A DNA stretch of 31,475 nt. It comes from CAZXCK01 sp964639225. GTDB lineage: Bacteria; Chloroflexota; Anaerolineae; Aggregatilineales; Phototrophicaceae. Of the stretch, positions 22,293 through 29,238 are shown in pieces. The notes under the pieces were generated by a model. That model had not been told where the DNA came from. It made no database searches and was given only the letters and a program-made list of their open reading frames with translations. Location: positions 1 through 31,475 of the forward strand of contig CAZXCK010000036.1 in NCBI GenBank assembly GCA_964639225.1. The letters are read 5' to 3'. Position numbers and translations under genes: made by a program. The first letter of the stretch is position 1. Every line of letters starts with the position of its first letter.

Positions 22293-23570
22293 TTATTCAC
22301 CGTAGAACTGCGCCACCGCAGCCTCATGTTGGGCAGCCACTTCTTCGGGGGTGAGTTCCAGGCCGAACAGCGCCTGCATCAGGTCTTTGTGGACCTCGCC
22401 CAGTTCCGGCGGCAGATACTGATCGTACCAGAGCTGTACACTGGCGGCATTCTCAACCATCGCCATCACGTTCTGCAGGATGGGGTCTTCCAGCATTTCC
22501 GAAACGCCCACAACCGGCGGAATACGGCCCGTTTCGACGCGGTAGGCAACCGACTCATCGTCGATCAGATAGGTCAGGACTTCGAAAGCCTCATCGGGGT
22601 TAGCACAGGTGGGGGAGATGTGATAGTAATTGTCGCCCACTGTGCCGACTACGTTGCTGGGATCGCCTTCGCCGCCTTCGACAGCCGGGAAGCCGAAGAA
22701 GCCCAGGTTGTTCTCGTAGAAGTCCGGGTTCTCATCCAGGTAGGTGGCAATCTGCCAGGTACCCATCAGTTCCATGGCGGCCTGACCGGCGTACATCGGA
22801 ATGCGCGACTGGCCAGTGTCGTAGTCCAGCCCGTTGAATCCCTCGACAAACGCCCCCATCTCGACCAGTTCCTGAATCATCTCGCCAGCCTGAACAAAGA
22901 CCGGGTCTTCAAATGAGCCACCCAGGCGGTTAGCGGCACTGGCGAAGACATCCGGGCCACCCAGACGATCAACCAGGTACATGTACCACATGGAGCTGGG
23001 CCACTTGCCCGCGTTCGCCATGCTAAAGGGGCGGATGCCATTGTCCAGCAGCACCTGGGCGACTTCCATCAGTTCATCCCAGGTTTCGGGAACTTCCAGG
23101 CCGTACTCTTCGAACATCTCGCGGTTGTAGTAGATCACGGCGACAGCGGTGTTCTCGACCGGAACGCCCAGTATTTTGTCCTCAAAAGTGACGTTCGAGA
23201 GCGATGCCGGCAGGAAGCGCTGATAGTAGTCGTCGGCCATCATGTACGGCGTCAGGTCCAGCACCTGGTCGGATTGCAGATACTCGTACAGCGGGCCGCC
23301 GCCCCACGATGGGAAGATGCATGGCGCGTCGCCAGCGCCCATGGCGGTGCGAATGCGGATCTTGTATGGGTCGTTCTGCATGGGGACGACCTCAACGTTT
23401 ACATCGGGGTTGTCGGCCATGTAGCGATCAACAGCCATCTGGATCATCTCCGGGCCGGTGCCGGTACTCTGAATATGCCAGAAGGTGATATCGATCGTCT
23501 GGGCCAGTGATACCGAGGTGAGCGCCAGAACAAGTGTGAGCAGTACGGCTAAAAACAGTACTTTACGCAT
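22293..23570 (-). CDS. Extracellular sugar-binding protein of an ABC importer
   Basis: This is a family 1 solute-binding protein that captures the sugar and delivers it to the permeases. Residues 1-23 form a signal peptide ending VSLAQ. The mature part has ITFWHIQSTG, MIQMAVDRYMADNPDVNVEVVP, APCIFPSWGGGPLYEYLQSDQVLDLTPYM and AVAVIYYNREMFEEYGLEVPETWDELMEVAQ, all typical. There is no lipobox cysteine, so it appears to be released rather than lipid-anchored. GAGGAG precedes the ATG by nine bases. The gene lies 100 bases after the LacI-type regulator gene on the same strand and leads the transporter genes. The bound sugar is not shown by the sequence. Confidence 0.92.
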   Translation of the reverse strand: MRKVLFLAVLLTLVLALTSVSLAQTIDITFWHIQSTGTGPEMIQMAVDRYMADNPDVNVEVVPMQNDPYKIRIRTAMGAGDAPCIFPSWGGGPLYEYLQSDQVLDLTPYMMADDYYQRFLPASLSNVTFEDKILGVPVENTAVAVIYYNREMFEEYGLEVPETWDELMEVAQVLLDNGIRPFSMANAGKWPSSMWYMYLVDRLGGPDVFASAANRLGGSFEDPVFVQAGEMIQELVEMGAFVEGFNGLDYDTGQSRIPMYAGQAAMELMGTWQIATYLDENPDFYENNLGFFGFPAVEGGEGDPSNVVGTVGDNYYHISPTCANPDEAFEVLTYLIDDESVAYRVETGRIPPVVGVSEMLEDPILQNVMAMVENAASVQLWYDQYLPPELGEVHKDLMQALFGLELTPEEVAAQHEAAVAQFYGE

Positions 23571-23595
23571 GGATAGGTAACTCCTCTTCTAAAGT

Positions 23596-23618
23596 AATTG
23601 CGAAAATCAGTCGAAATT
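23596..23618 (-). promoter_or_regulatory. Imperfect inverted repeat upstream of the sugar-binding-protein gene
   Basis: AATTGCG (23596-23602) and CGAAATT (23612-23618) are inverted arms matching at six of seven positions around a 9-base spacer, 26 bases upstream of the ATG. The segment TGCGAAAATCAGT inside it recurs, with one A fewer, between the two lacI genes (24823-24834). It may be a regulator site; no clear promoter boxes are seen here, so the gene may be read mainly from the lacI transcript. Confidence 0.35.
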
Positions 23619-23670
23619 GGGCTTAGATTGCGAGCTGCGATACAACCTCCTCTCTGTTGGAAACATGTCA

Positions 23671-24723
23671 TCAGATGCCGGGCTTGTGATTGGCGGTCTT
23701 TGGTGGAGAGCAGGACGCGCGTATCACAAGTTCTGTTTCCAGAACCACTTTCCGGGTCGGGGTATCCGGGTTGTTGATGATGGCCATCAGTATTTCGGCT
23801 GCCACGCGCCCCATCTCCCTGATTGGCTGGTGGACGGTGGTCAGCGCGGGGTGGGTCAGCTCAGCCTGTGGAATGTTGTCGAAGCCCACCAGCGAAATAT
23901 CACCCGGGACCGTAAGCCCCCGATTGCGAATGGCGTCCAACACGCCAAAGGCGGCTTCGTCGTTGGCTGCGAAGATGGCCGTTGGTGGCTGCGGCAGGTC
24001 GAGCAGACTCTGACTGGAGTGATAAGCGGTCAACTGGGTGTAATCGCCCTCGACGACCAGCTCCGGCTCGTAAGGGATGCCGTATGCCGCCAGTGTATCG
24101 CGGTATGCCTGCAGCCGTTCGTAACCGCTGCTGATAGCCAGCCTGCCGGTGATATGACCTATTCGCCGGTGACCGAGTTCCAGCAGGTAACGCATAGCCT
24201 GGCAGGCACCGGTATAACCATCTGCGCCTACTGTCGGGCTGAAGTCGTCGAAGTCCTTGTTGTCGATGACCACATAAGGGAATTGTTTGTCGTGCAGAAT
24301 CTTGAGGTATTCCGTGTCAATGGGTAGCAGTAGCAGCAGGCCGTCGGTCATGCCCATCGACAGGCGGTTGATGTAGACCGCTTCTTTGGTGACCCGGTTA
24401 TGTGTGGTGTGCAGCATGATATCATAGCCGTTTTGGGCCAGCGTTTCGTCGATTCCGAACAGAAACTGACCGGTATACATGGTACCGACGTCGGGAACCA
24501 GCAGACCGATCACCTCGGAACTACCACCAGCCAGGCTGCGCGCCTGTTGATTGACGACATAACCCAGCCGGGAGACCGCATCCAGTACCATCTGGCGTTT
24601 ATCTGGCCGGACGTGCTTGTTGTTGTTCAGTACACGGGAGACAGTGGAATAGGAAACATTCGCTTCCTTGGCCACATCGCGGATGGTGACGTTGCGTAAC
24701 CGGGAGGATTTAGGAACGGTCAC
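23671..24723 (-). CDS. LacI-family transcriptional regulator of the GH3 sugar operon
   Basis: This is a one-component sugar-sensing repressor. The helix-turn-helix VTIRDVAKEANVSYSTVSRVLNNN lies near the N-terminus, with the hinge region LGYVVNQQARSLAGG after it. The rest is a periplasmic-binding-protein-like effector domain (VIGLLVPDVGTMYTGQFLFGIDETL, TAIFAANDEAAFGVLDAI, VGFDNIPQAELTHPALTTVHQP). I chose the GTG at 24723 because GGAG lies eight bases upstream; the frame extends to a TTG at 24762 without a ribosome site. The length is 350 residues. It precedes the binding-protein gene on the same strand, so it is likely to control that operon and itself. The perfect CCGG-centred palindrome upstream is its probable operator. 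Confidence 0.92.
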   Translation of the reverse strand: MTVPKSSRLRNVTIRDVAKEANVSYSTVSRVLNNNKHVRPDKRQMVLDAVSRLGYVVNQQARSLAGGSSEVIGLLVPDVGTMYTGQFLFGIDETLAQNGYDIMLHTTHNRVTKEAVYINRLSMGMTDGLLLLLPIDTEYLKILHDKQFPYVVIDNKDFDDFSPTVGADGYTGACQAMRYLLELGHRRIGHITGRLAISSGYERLQAYRDTLAAYGIPYEPELVVEGDYTQLTAYHSSQSLLDLPQPPTAIFAANDEAAFGVLDAIRNRGLTVPGDISLVGFDNIPQAELTHPALTTVHQPIREMGRVAAEILMAIINNPDTPTRKVVLETELVIRASCSPPKTANHKPGI

Positions 24724-24788
24724 GAAATAAGCTCCGTTCAACAACAAATAATTAGTTGGCAATCTATACTATTTACTCTATCACATGT

Positions 24789-24804
24789 TTGCAACCGGTT
24801 GCAA
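24789..24804 (-). promoter_or_regulatory. LacI-type operator, perfect 16-bp palindrome
   Basis: TTGCAACCGGTTGCAA is perfectly palindromic with a central CG, the layout of LacI-family operators. Read on the minus strand, its downstream TTGCAA could serve as a -35 box with TAGTAT 17 bases further on, so binding would block transcription of the minus-strand lacI gene, whose GTG lies 66 bases away. I assign it to that regulator by position. Confidence 0.75.
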
Positions 24805-24837
24805 GCACCAAATTTGACGAAAACTGATTTCGCACAG

Positions 24838-24865
24838 TTGACAAAGCGCGCAGAAGGTTTACAAT
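24838..24865 (+). promoter_or_regulatory. Sigma70-type promoter of the plus-strand lacI gene
   Basis: A perfect TTGACA at 24838-24843 and TACAAT (five of six) at 24860-24865 are 16 bases apart. Transcription should begin near 24872, inside the second palindrome, giving a leader of about 44 bases. Confidence 0.75.
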
Positions 24866-24867
24866 AG

Positions 24868-24887
24868 ATAGTTAAGCGGTTAACTAT
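24868..24887 (+). promoter_or_regulatory. Second LacI-type operator covering the transcription start
   Basis: ATAGTTAAGCGGTTAACTAT is a 20-base palindrome with a single mismatched pair and a central CG. It directly follows the -10 box and covers the predicted start site, a position where binding would block initiation. Its half-site differs from the TTGCAACC palindrome upstream, so each of the two divergent regulators probably has its own operator. This one is assigned to the plus-strand regulator by position. Confidence 0.7.
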
Positions 24888-24915
24888 ATTTGCTTAGATA
24901 ATAGTTCGAGTGTTT

Positions 24916-25944
24916 ATGCCCACTTTGCAGGATGTCGCCAGACGCGCCGGTGTTTCGACGGCCACCGTTTCCAAAGTACTCTCCAATACCCCCTACTTCA
25001 CCGAGCAGACGCGTCTGAAGGTTATGCAGGCTGTCGAAGAGCTGAACTATCGCCCCAATCTGGCGGCACGCGCGCTTTCGACTGGCAGGACGCGCATTAT
25101 TGCGCTGACGCTGCCACACGTCTACGACGCCATATTCAAAGACCCGCATGTAATGGCCATCCTCGAAGGTGTCGAAGCCGAACTAACTCGCGCCGACTAC
25201 AGCCTGCTGCTCAGCACGCCCCAGCTCTCAGAACAGGGCGCTGACGAAAACTACAAGCGTCTGGTTTGCAGTGGTTATATTGACGGCATGATCGCCATTG
25301 ATAACGTACCCATCGCTTCAGTCGCCAAAGAAGCGCGCGAGCAGTCGATCCCCACTGTTGTCATTGGTTATCACGAGTCCGAGCATCGCGTGTTCAGCGA
25401 TGACAGGCAGGGCGGCGCGCTGATTATGGGGCATGTACTGGACCTGGGCCACCAGCGGATAGGGCTGATTGGCGTAGAAGAGAACAAGAATTTTGCGGTT
25501 AACCAGCGTCTGCACGGCATGCAGGCTGTCGCCGGGCAGCGCGGCCTGGACTTCGACACGCTGCCGCAGGTGGCGAGTGATTTTTCGACCTCTGGCGGCG
25601 CGCGGGCGGTGGCCCAGCTCATCGAGGCACATCCGCAGTTGACGGCGGTCATCTGCCTGAATGATCGTATGGCTATGGGGGCCATCCAGCAGCTTCATCA
25701 TATGGGCTACCGGATTCCCCAGGATGTGACCGTTACCGGCTATGACAATCTCTCGGTTACCAGTATTTTTACGCCGCCAGTGACCACCGTTGATCAGAAA
25801 GCTACCGTGCTGGGTCAGATGGCGGTCAACATTCTGATGGGAGTGCTGGCATCCGATAAAGCCTTCTCCCACACACAACAAATCCCGGTGGTGCTGTCTC
25901 CGGATCTCGTGGTTCGAGCGTCGTCGGCAGCGCCGCGTGATTAA
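24916..25944 (+). CDS. LacI-family transcriptional regulator of the plus-strand sugar operon
   Basis: This is a LacI-type repressor of 342 residues. The N-terminus MPTLQDVARRAGVSTATVSKVLSNTP is a standard LacI helix-turn-helix, followed by the hinge YRPNLAARALSTGRT and an effector-binding domain (IIALTLPHVYDAIF, GHVLDLGHQRIGLIG, AVICLNDRMAMGAIQQLHHMGYRIP, VTGYDNLSV). Its recognition-helix residues after VS are T-A, whereas the divergent LacI protein has Y-S, which fits different operators. I used the ATG at 24916; a GTG at 24910 is two codons upstream, and neither has a good ribosome site. It precedes the binding-protein gene by 112 bases and likely controls that operon and itself. Confidence 0.92.
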   Translation: MPTLQDVARRAGVSTATVSKVLSNTPYFTEQTRLKVMQAVEELNYRPNLAARALSTGRTRIIALTLPHVYDAIFKDPHVMAILEGVEAELTRADYSLLLSTPQLSEQGADENYKRLVCSGYIDGMIAIDNVPIASVAKEAREQSIPTVVIGYHESEHRVFSDDRQGGALIMGHVLDLGHQRIGLIGVEENKNFAVNQRLHGMQAVAGQRGLDFDTLPQVASDFSTSGGARAVAQLIEAHPQLTAVICLNDRMAMGAIQQLHHMGYRIPQDVTVTGYDNLSVTSIFTPPVTTVDQKATVLGQMAVNILMGVLASDKAFSHTQQIPVVLSPDLVVRASSAAPRD

Positions 25945-26056
25945 ATCCATTGCCAGAACTGTACGGATTGTCAACACAGGAGGTGCCATATAGAAACGAC
26001 TGTTTTAACCGTTACCCACAGTAATTCGATTAGCATTGTTTGAGGAGAAAACGTTC

Positions 26057-27337
26057 ATGAAACGTGTGCTGACTTTCACACTACTGTTTGCTCTGGTTCT
26101 GATGATCTCGATTCCGCTGGTGGCCCAGGACGATGAAGAGATCACGCTGCGCTGGCGCACCCGCCCGGACAACCAGGCTGAAATCGACGTTTACACCGCC
26201 GCCAGCGAAGCCATCGACGAAGCCTGGGACGGCGTGTCCCTGAGCTACGAACCCGGTGGCAGTGAGACTGCTTCTTACCAGGACGTGCTGGTGACCGAAG
26301 TTGAAGCTGGTACCGCGCCGGATGTGTTCTGGATTCCGGGCACGGACGTCGCTCGCTTTGCTGAGGCTGGCCTGATTCTGAATCTGGCTGACCTGGCCGC
26401 GGCTGACGAAGACTTCGACGCCGGTGTCTTCTATCCGGGTCCGATGGGCTTCCTGACAACGCAGCTCACCGACATGGAAGAAGAGGCGCTATGGGGCCTG
26501 CCCCGTGACGTGTCGGCCTTCGCCATCTACTATAATGCCGACCTGTTCGACGAGGTTGGCCTGGACTACCCCGGCGGCGACGACTGGGACTGGGACCGCT
26601 TCCTGGAAGCGGCCAACGAAATCAGCTCGCTGGGTGAGGAAATCTACGGCTTCGGTATGAATGCCTGGTGGGCCAACTGGGGCTACTTCGTGAATGCGGC
26701 TGGCTCCAGCTTCTTCAACGAAGACTTCACCGCCTGCGGCCTGGATAACGAAGCGACTGTGGTCGGCCTGCAGACGGCTGCCGACATGTTCGATAGTGGC
26801 GCGGCTGTGCCCTGGGGCACGGACTCCGAGCCGCCCTTCTTCGCCGGTAACGTGGGCATGTTCATGAATGGCCGCTGGGCTACGCCGGGCGCCATCGCCA
26901 ACGCCGACTTCAACTGGAACGTAGCGCCGCTGCCTGTCGGCCCCAGTGGCGAACCCACCAACTGGCTGTTCTGGGGCGCTTATGTGGTCAACGCCCGCAC
27001 CGAGCATCCGGAAGAAGCCTGGGACCTGGTGACCCGCCTGACCAGCGCTGAGATTCAGGGCCAGGTTGCCGCGCTGGGCGCTAACATCCCCAGCCGCAGC
27101 ACAGAAGCTGCCATCGACCTGTTCCTGGGGACACTGCCTGACAGTGGCGTGGATAACTCGGTCTTCACCGACGGCGCCGCCGTCGGTGTCACTGAAGCGC
27201 CGTTGTTCTTCGGCAACTGGTCGGCCATCGACTCCGCTTACGGCATCGGTGTGACGGCTGTCTTCAACGGCGAGCAGAGCGCGGAAGAATTCGCGGACAC
27301 CATCTGCGATATCGTTGCGCCGGAGTTCGACCAGTAG
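26057..27337 (+). CDS. Extracellular sugar-binding protein of the second ABC importer
   Basis: This is a family 1 solute-binding protein of 426 residues. The signal peptide MKRVLTFTLLFALVLMISI ends near LVAQDDEE, again without a lipobox cysteine. The mature protein has WRTRPDNQAEIDVYTAASEAIDEAW, AGTAPDVFWIPGTDVARFAEAGLILNLADL, GLPRDVSAFAIYYNADLFDEVGLDYP and GNVGMFMNGRWATPG, all typical of CUT1 binding proteins. It is rich in aspartate, glutamate and aromatic residues. GAGGAG lies nine bases before the ATG. A very stable hairpin follows the stop. The protein is only distantly like the binding protein of the minus-strand operon, so the two systems probably take up different sugars. The sugar cannot be named. 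Confidence 0.92.
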   Translation: MKRVLTFTLLFALVLMISIPLVAQDDEEITLRWRTRPDNQAEIDVYTAASEAIDEAWDGVSLSYEPGGSETASYQDVLVTEVEAGTAPDVFWIPGTDVARFAEAGLILNLADLAAADEDFDAGVFYPGPMGFLTTQLTDMEEEALWGLPRDVSAFAIYYNADLFDEVGLDYPGGDDWDWDRFLEAANEISSLGEEIYGFGMNAWWANWGYFVNAAGSSFFNEDFTACGLDNEATVVGLQTAADMFDSGAAVPWGTDSEPPFFAGNVGMFMNGRWATPGAIANADFNWNVAPLPVGPSGEPTNWLFWGAYVVNARTEHPEEAWDLVTRLTSAEIQGQVAALGANIPSRSTEAAIDLFLGTLPDSGVDNSVFTDGAAVGVTEAPLFFGNWSAIDSAYGIGVTAVFNGEQSAEEFADTICDIVAPEFDQ

Positions 27338-27354
27338 TTCAACTCATCACACTG

Positions 27355-27385
27355 CCGGGGGCGCGGACAATGGCCGCGCCCCCGG
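27355..27385 (+). repeat. Intra-operon GC-rich stem-loop after the binding-protein gene
   Basis: CCGGGGGCGCGG at 27355-27366 pairs perfectly with CCGCGCCCCCGG at 27374-27385 around a 7-base loop. A smaller stem, TCACCTC with GGGGTGA, follows at about 27386-27406. There is no T tract, and the permease genes continue in the same direction 92 bases on. The position matches the hairpin of the minus-strand operon and suggests mRNA protection with partial readthrough. Confidence 0.75.
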
Positions 27386-27477
27386 TCACCTCAGGCCAGG
27401 GGGTGATTCCCGCATCCTGGCACATAAATAGAGAAAATACCTGATTCTGAATAATCAAGAGCGAGCCGGGTAATCTT

Positions 27478-29226
27478 ATGACAACCTCGACCCAAACACT
27501 GGATAGACCCCAGACGCCGGGAACAGGCGAACCGGGATCGATGCCCCTGGCGATTCCAGCCAGTATCGCCTGGAATCTCGTGATCCTGGTTGCCAGTATC
27601 GCGCTGGGTATGCACGTCTTCGGCCTGACGGAGTTTCTCAATCTGGGCAGGCCGGTACAGTCGTTTGTTGGGGTGATTGCGTTGATCCCGGCGGCGCTGG
27701 CCGTTGTCAGCAGTGTGGCGATCTGGCAGCGGCGCTCGACGCGGACGACAGTGCGGTTGGCGCGCTGGACGTTTCACCCTGGGCGCGTCGCCAATCAGGG
27801 CCGCTACATCGCCATCGCCATGTATTTTGTGGGTTTTGTGCTGGCGCTGGCGTTACTGGCGCACCAGTGGGGCCTGTATGGCAGCTTCGAACTGATTTCG
27901 GATGGTCTCATCGCCAATGCACCGCTGACGCTGGGCTTTGTGGTGGCCTATGCGCTGTACTGGATCGCTGGGCGTTTCCGCGAGTTCAGCCGCCCGCAGA
28001 TGGTTATCGAGCGTATCGGGCTGGGCATCGGCGGCCTGACGCTGATTGCGCTGCTGCTGGCCTCGAATGTGCTGGATGGTGCGAACTATGTCCTCAGCAC
28101 TTATGCCGACCCCATCACCTGGCTGGTGACGATCGTTGCGGCGATCTTCGGCTTTCTCGCCTTTAGGCTGCTTCATCTGAGTACATATTTCAACGAAACA
28201 CCAGACCAGCGCACCGCCTGGCAGGGCTGGCTGATGCTCTCGCCCAATATCATCGGCTTTATGCTGTTCTTTGCCGGACCGCTGCTGCTGTCGCTGTATC
28301 TGAGTTTTACCGACAGCACCCTGGGTCGCGTACCCAGTTTTACGGGGCTGGAGAACTACGGGCGTATTCTGGCAGTCGAAGTGCAGACCCAGACCGACCT
28401 CACCGAATCCCCACAGAGCGCCCTGAGTTTCGGTTATAACGTGCTGGCGCAGTTCAACTGGGGCGACAGCCGTGTGGTAATCGGCGCGCGCGATACCATG
28501 TTCTGGCTCAGCTTGCGTAACACGCTGCTTTTCTGTCTGCTGCTGCTGCCGCTGGCCATTGTGCCAGCGCTGATATTGTCGCTCATCCTCAATTCCAAGC
28601 TGCCGGGCATGAAGTTCTTCCGTGCCGTGTATTTCCTGCCATCGGTGGCGGCGGTGGTTGGTACGGCGCTCATCTGGCGCTGGTTGTATACCCCCTCCAT
28701 TGGTTACTACAATTACGCCATTGAGAGCGTGGTGAACTTTGTCAATTCCACCTTCGGCACATCCATCGATGACCCGCGCATCCAGTGGCTCACCGACCCC
28801 AATCTGGTCCTGATTTCGATGGTGTTTTTGTCGGCATGGGGTGTCATGGGCTATAACACGGTGCTGTTCCTGGCCGGTTTGCAGGGCGTTCCACGTGAAC
28901 TGTACGAAGCCGCCATGATTGACGGCGCCAATCGCTGGCGGCAGTTTCTGAATGTGACCCTGCCCATGATCGCGCCGACGACCTTCTTTGTCATTATCAC
29001 GACCGTTGTCACCGGCCTGCAGGTGTTCAACGAGCCTTACGCGCTGTTCCCGTCCAGGCCGCTCCCGGTCAACGCGACGACATCTGTGTTTTACCTGTAC
29101 GAACGCGGCTTTGCCCGTTTTGAGTTCGGCTATGCGTCGTCTATCGCCTGGATGCTGTTCCTGATTATTTTCAGCATCACGCTGCTGCAATTCCGCTTAC
29201 AGCGCAAGGGCGCTTACGATAGTTAA
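27478..29226 (+). CDS. Sugar ABC permease, MalF type, with an extra six-helix N-terminal domain
   Basis: Residues 246-582 are an ordinary CUT1 permease: WLMLSPNIIGFMLFFAGPLLLSLYLSFTD, FFRAVYFLPSVAAVVGTALIWRWLY, and the ATPase-contacting EAA loop VPRELYEAAMIDGANRWRQFLNVTLP at about 471-496. Before it, residues 1-245 form an additional domain with about six hydrophobic segments (near 28-50, 62-83, 109-130, 148-165, 182-198 and 213-232). I do not recognise this domain, and it nearly doubles the usual length of about 300. The core also has an insert of some 40 residues after LENYGRI (about 299-340). The start is ATG with only a weak ribosome site. The partner permease gene begins 12 bases after the stop. 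Confidence 0.88.
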   Translation: MTTSTQTLDRPQTPGTGEPGSMPLAIPASIAWNLVILVASIALGMHVFGLTEFLNLGRPVQSFVGVIALIPAALAVVSSVAIWQRRSTRTTVRLARWTFHPGRVANQGRYIAIAMYFVGFVLALALLAHQWGLYGSFELISDGLIANAPLTLGFVVAYALYWIAGRFREFSRPQMVIERIGLGIGGLTLIALLLASNVLDGANYVLSTYADPITWLVTIVAAIFGFLAFRLLHLSTYFNETPDQRTAWQGWLMLSPNIIGFMLFFAGPLLLSLYLSFTDSTLGRVPSFTGLENYGRILAVEVQTQTDLTESPQSALSFGYNVLAQFNWGDSRVVIGARDTMFWLSLRNTLLFCLLLLPLAIVPALILSLILNSKLPGMKFFRAVYFLPSVAAVVGTALIWRWLYTPSIGYYNYAIESVVNFVNSTFGTSIDDPRIQWLTDPNLVLISMVFLSAWGVMGYNTVLFLAGLQGVPRELYEAAMIDGANRWRQFLNVTLPMIAPTTFFVIITTVVTGLQVFNEPYALFPSRPLPVNATTSVFYLYERGFARFEFGYASSIAWMLFLIIFSITLLQFRLQRKGAYDS

Positions 29227-29238
29227 AGGGAAAGACTC

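Noticed and set aside
27853..29190. Minus-strand open frame of 445 codons opposite the enlarged permease gene
   Set aside because: The plus strand has membrane helices and an EAA loop; the opposite frame is highly polar with no family signal. It also means the N-terminal permease extension is not a separate antisense gene.
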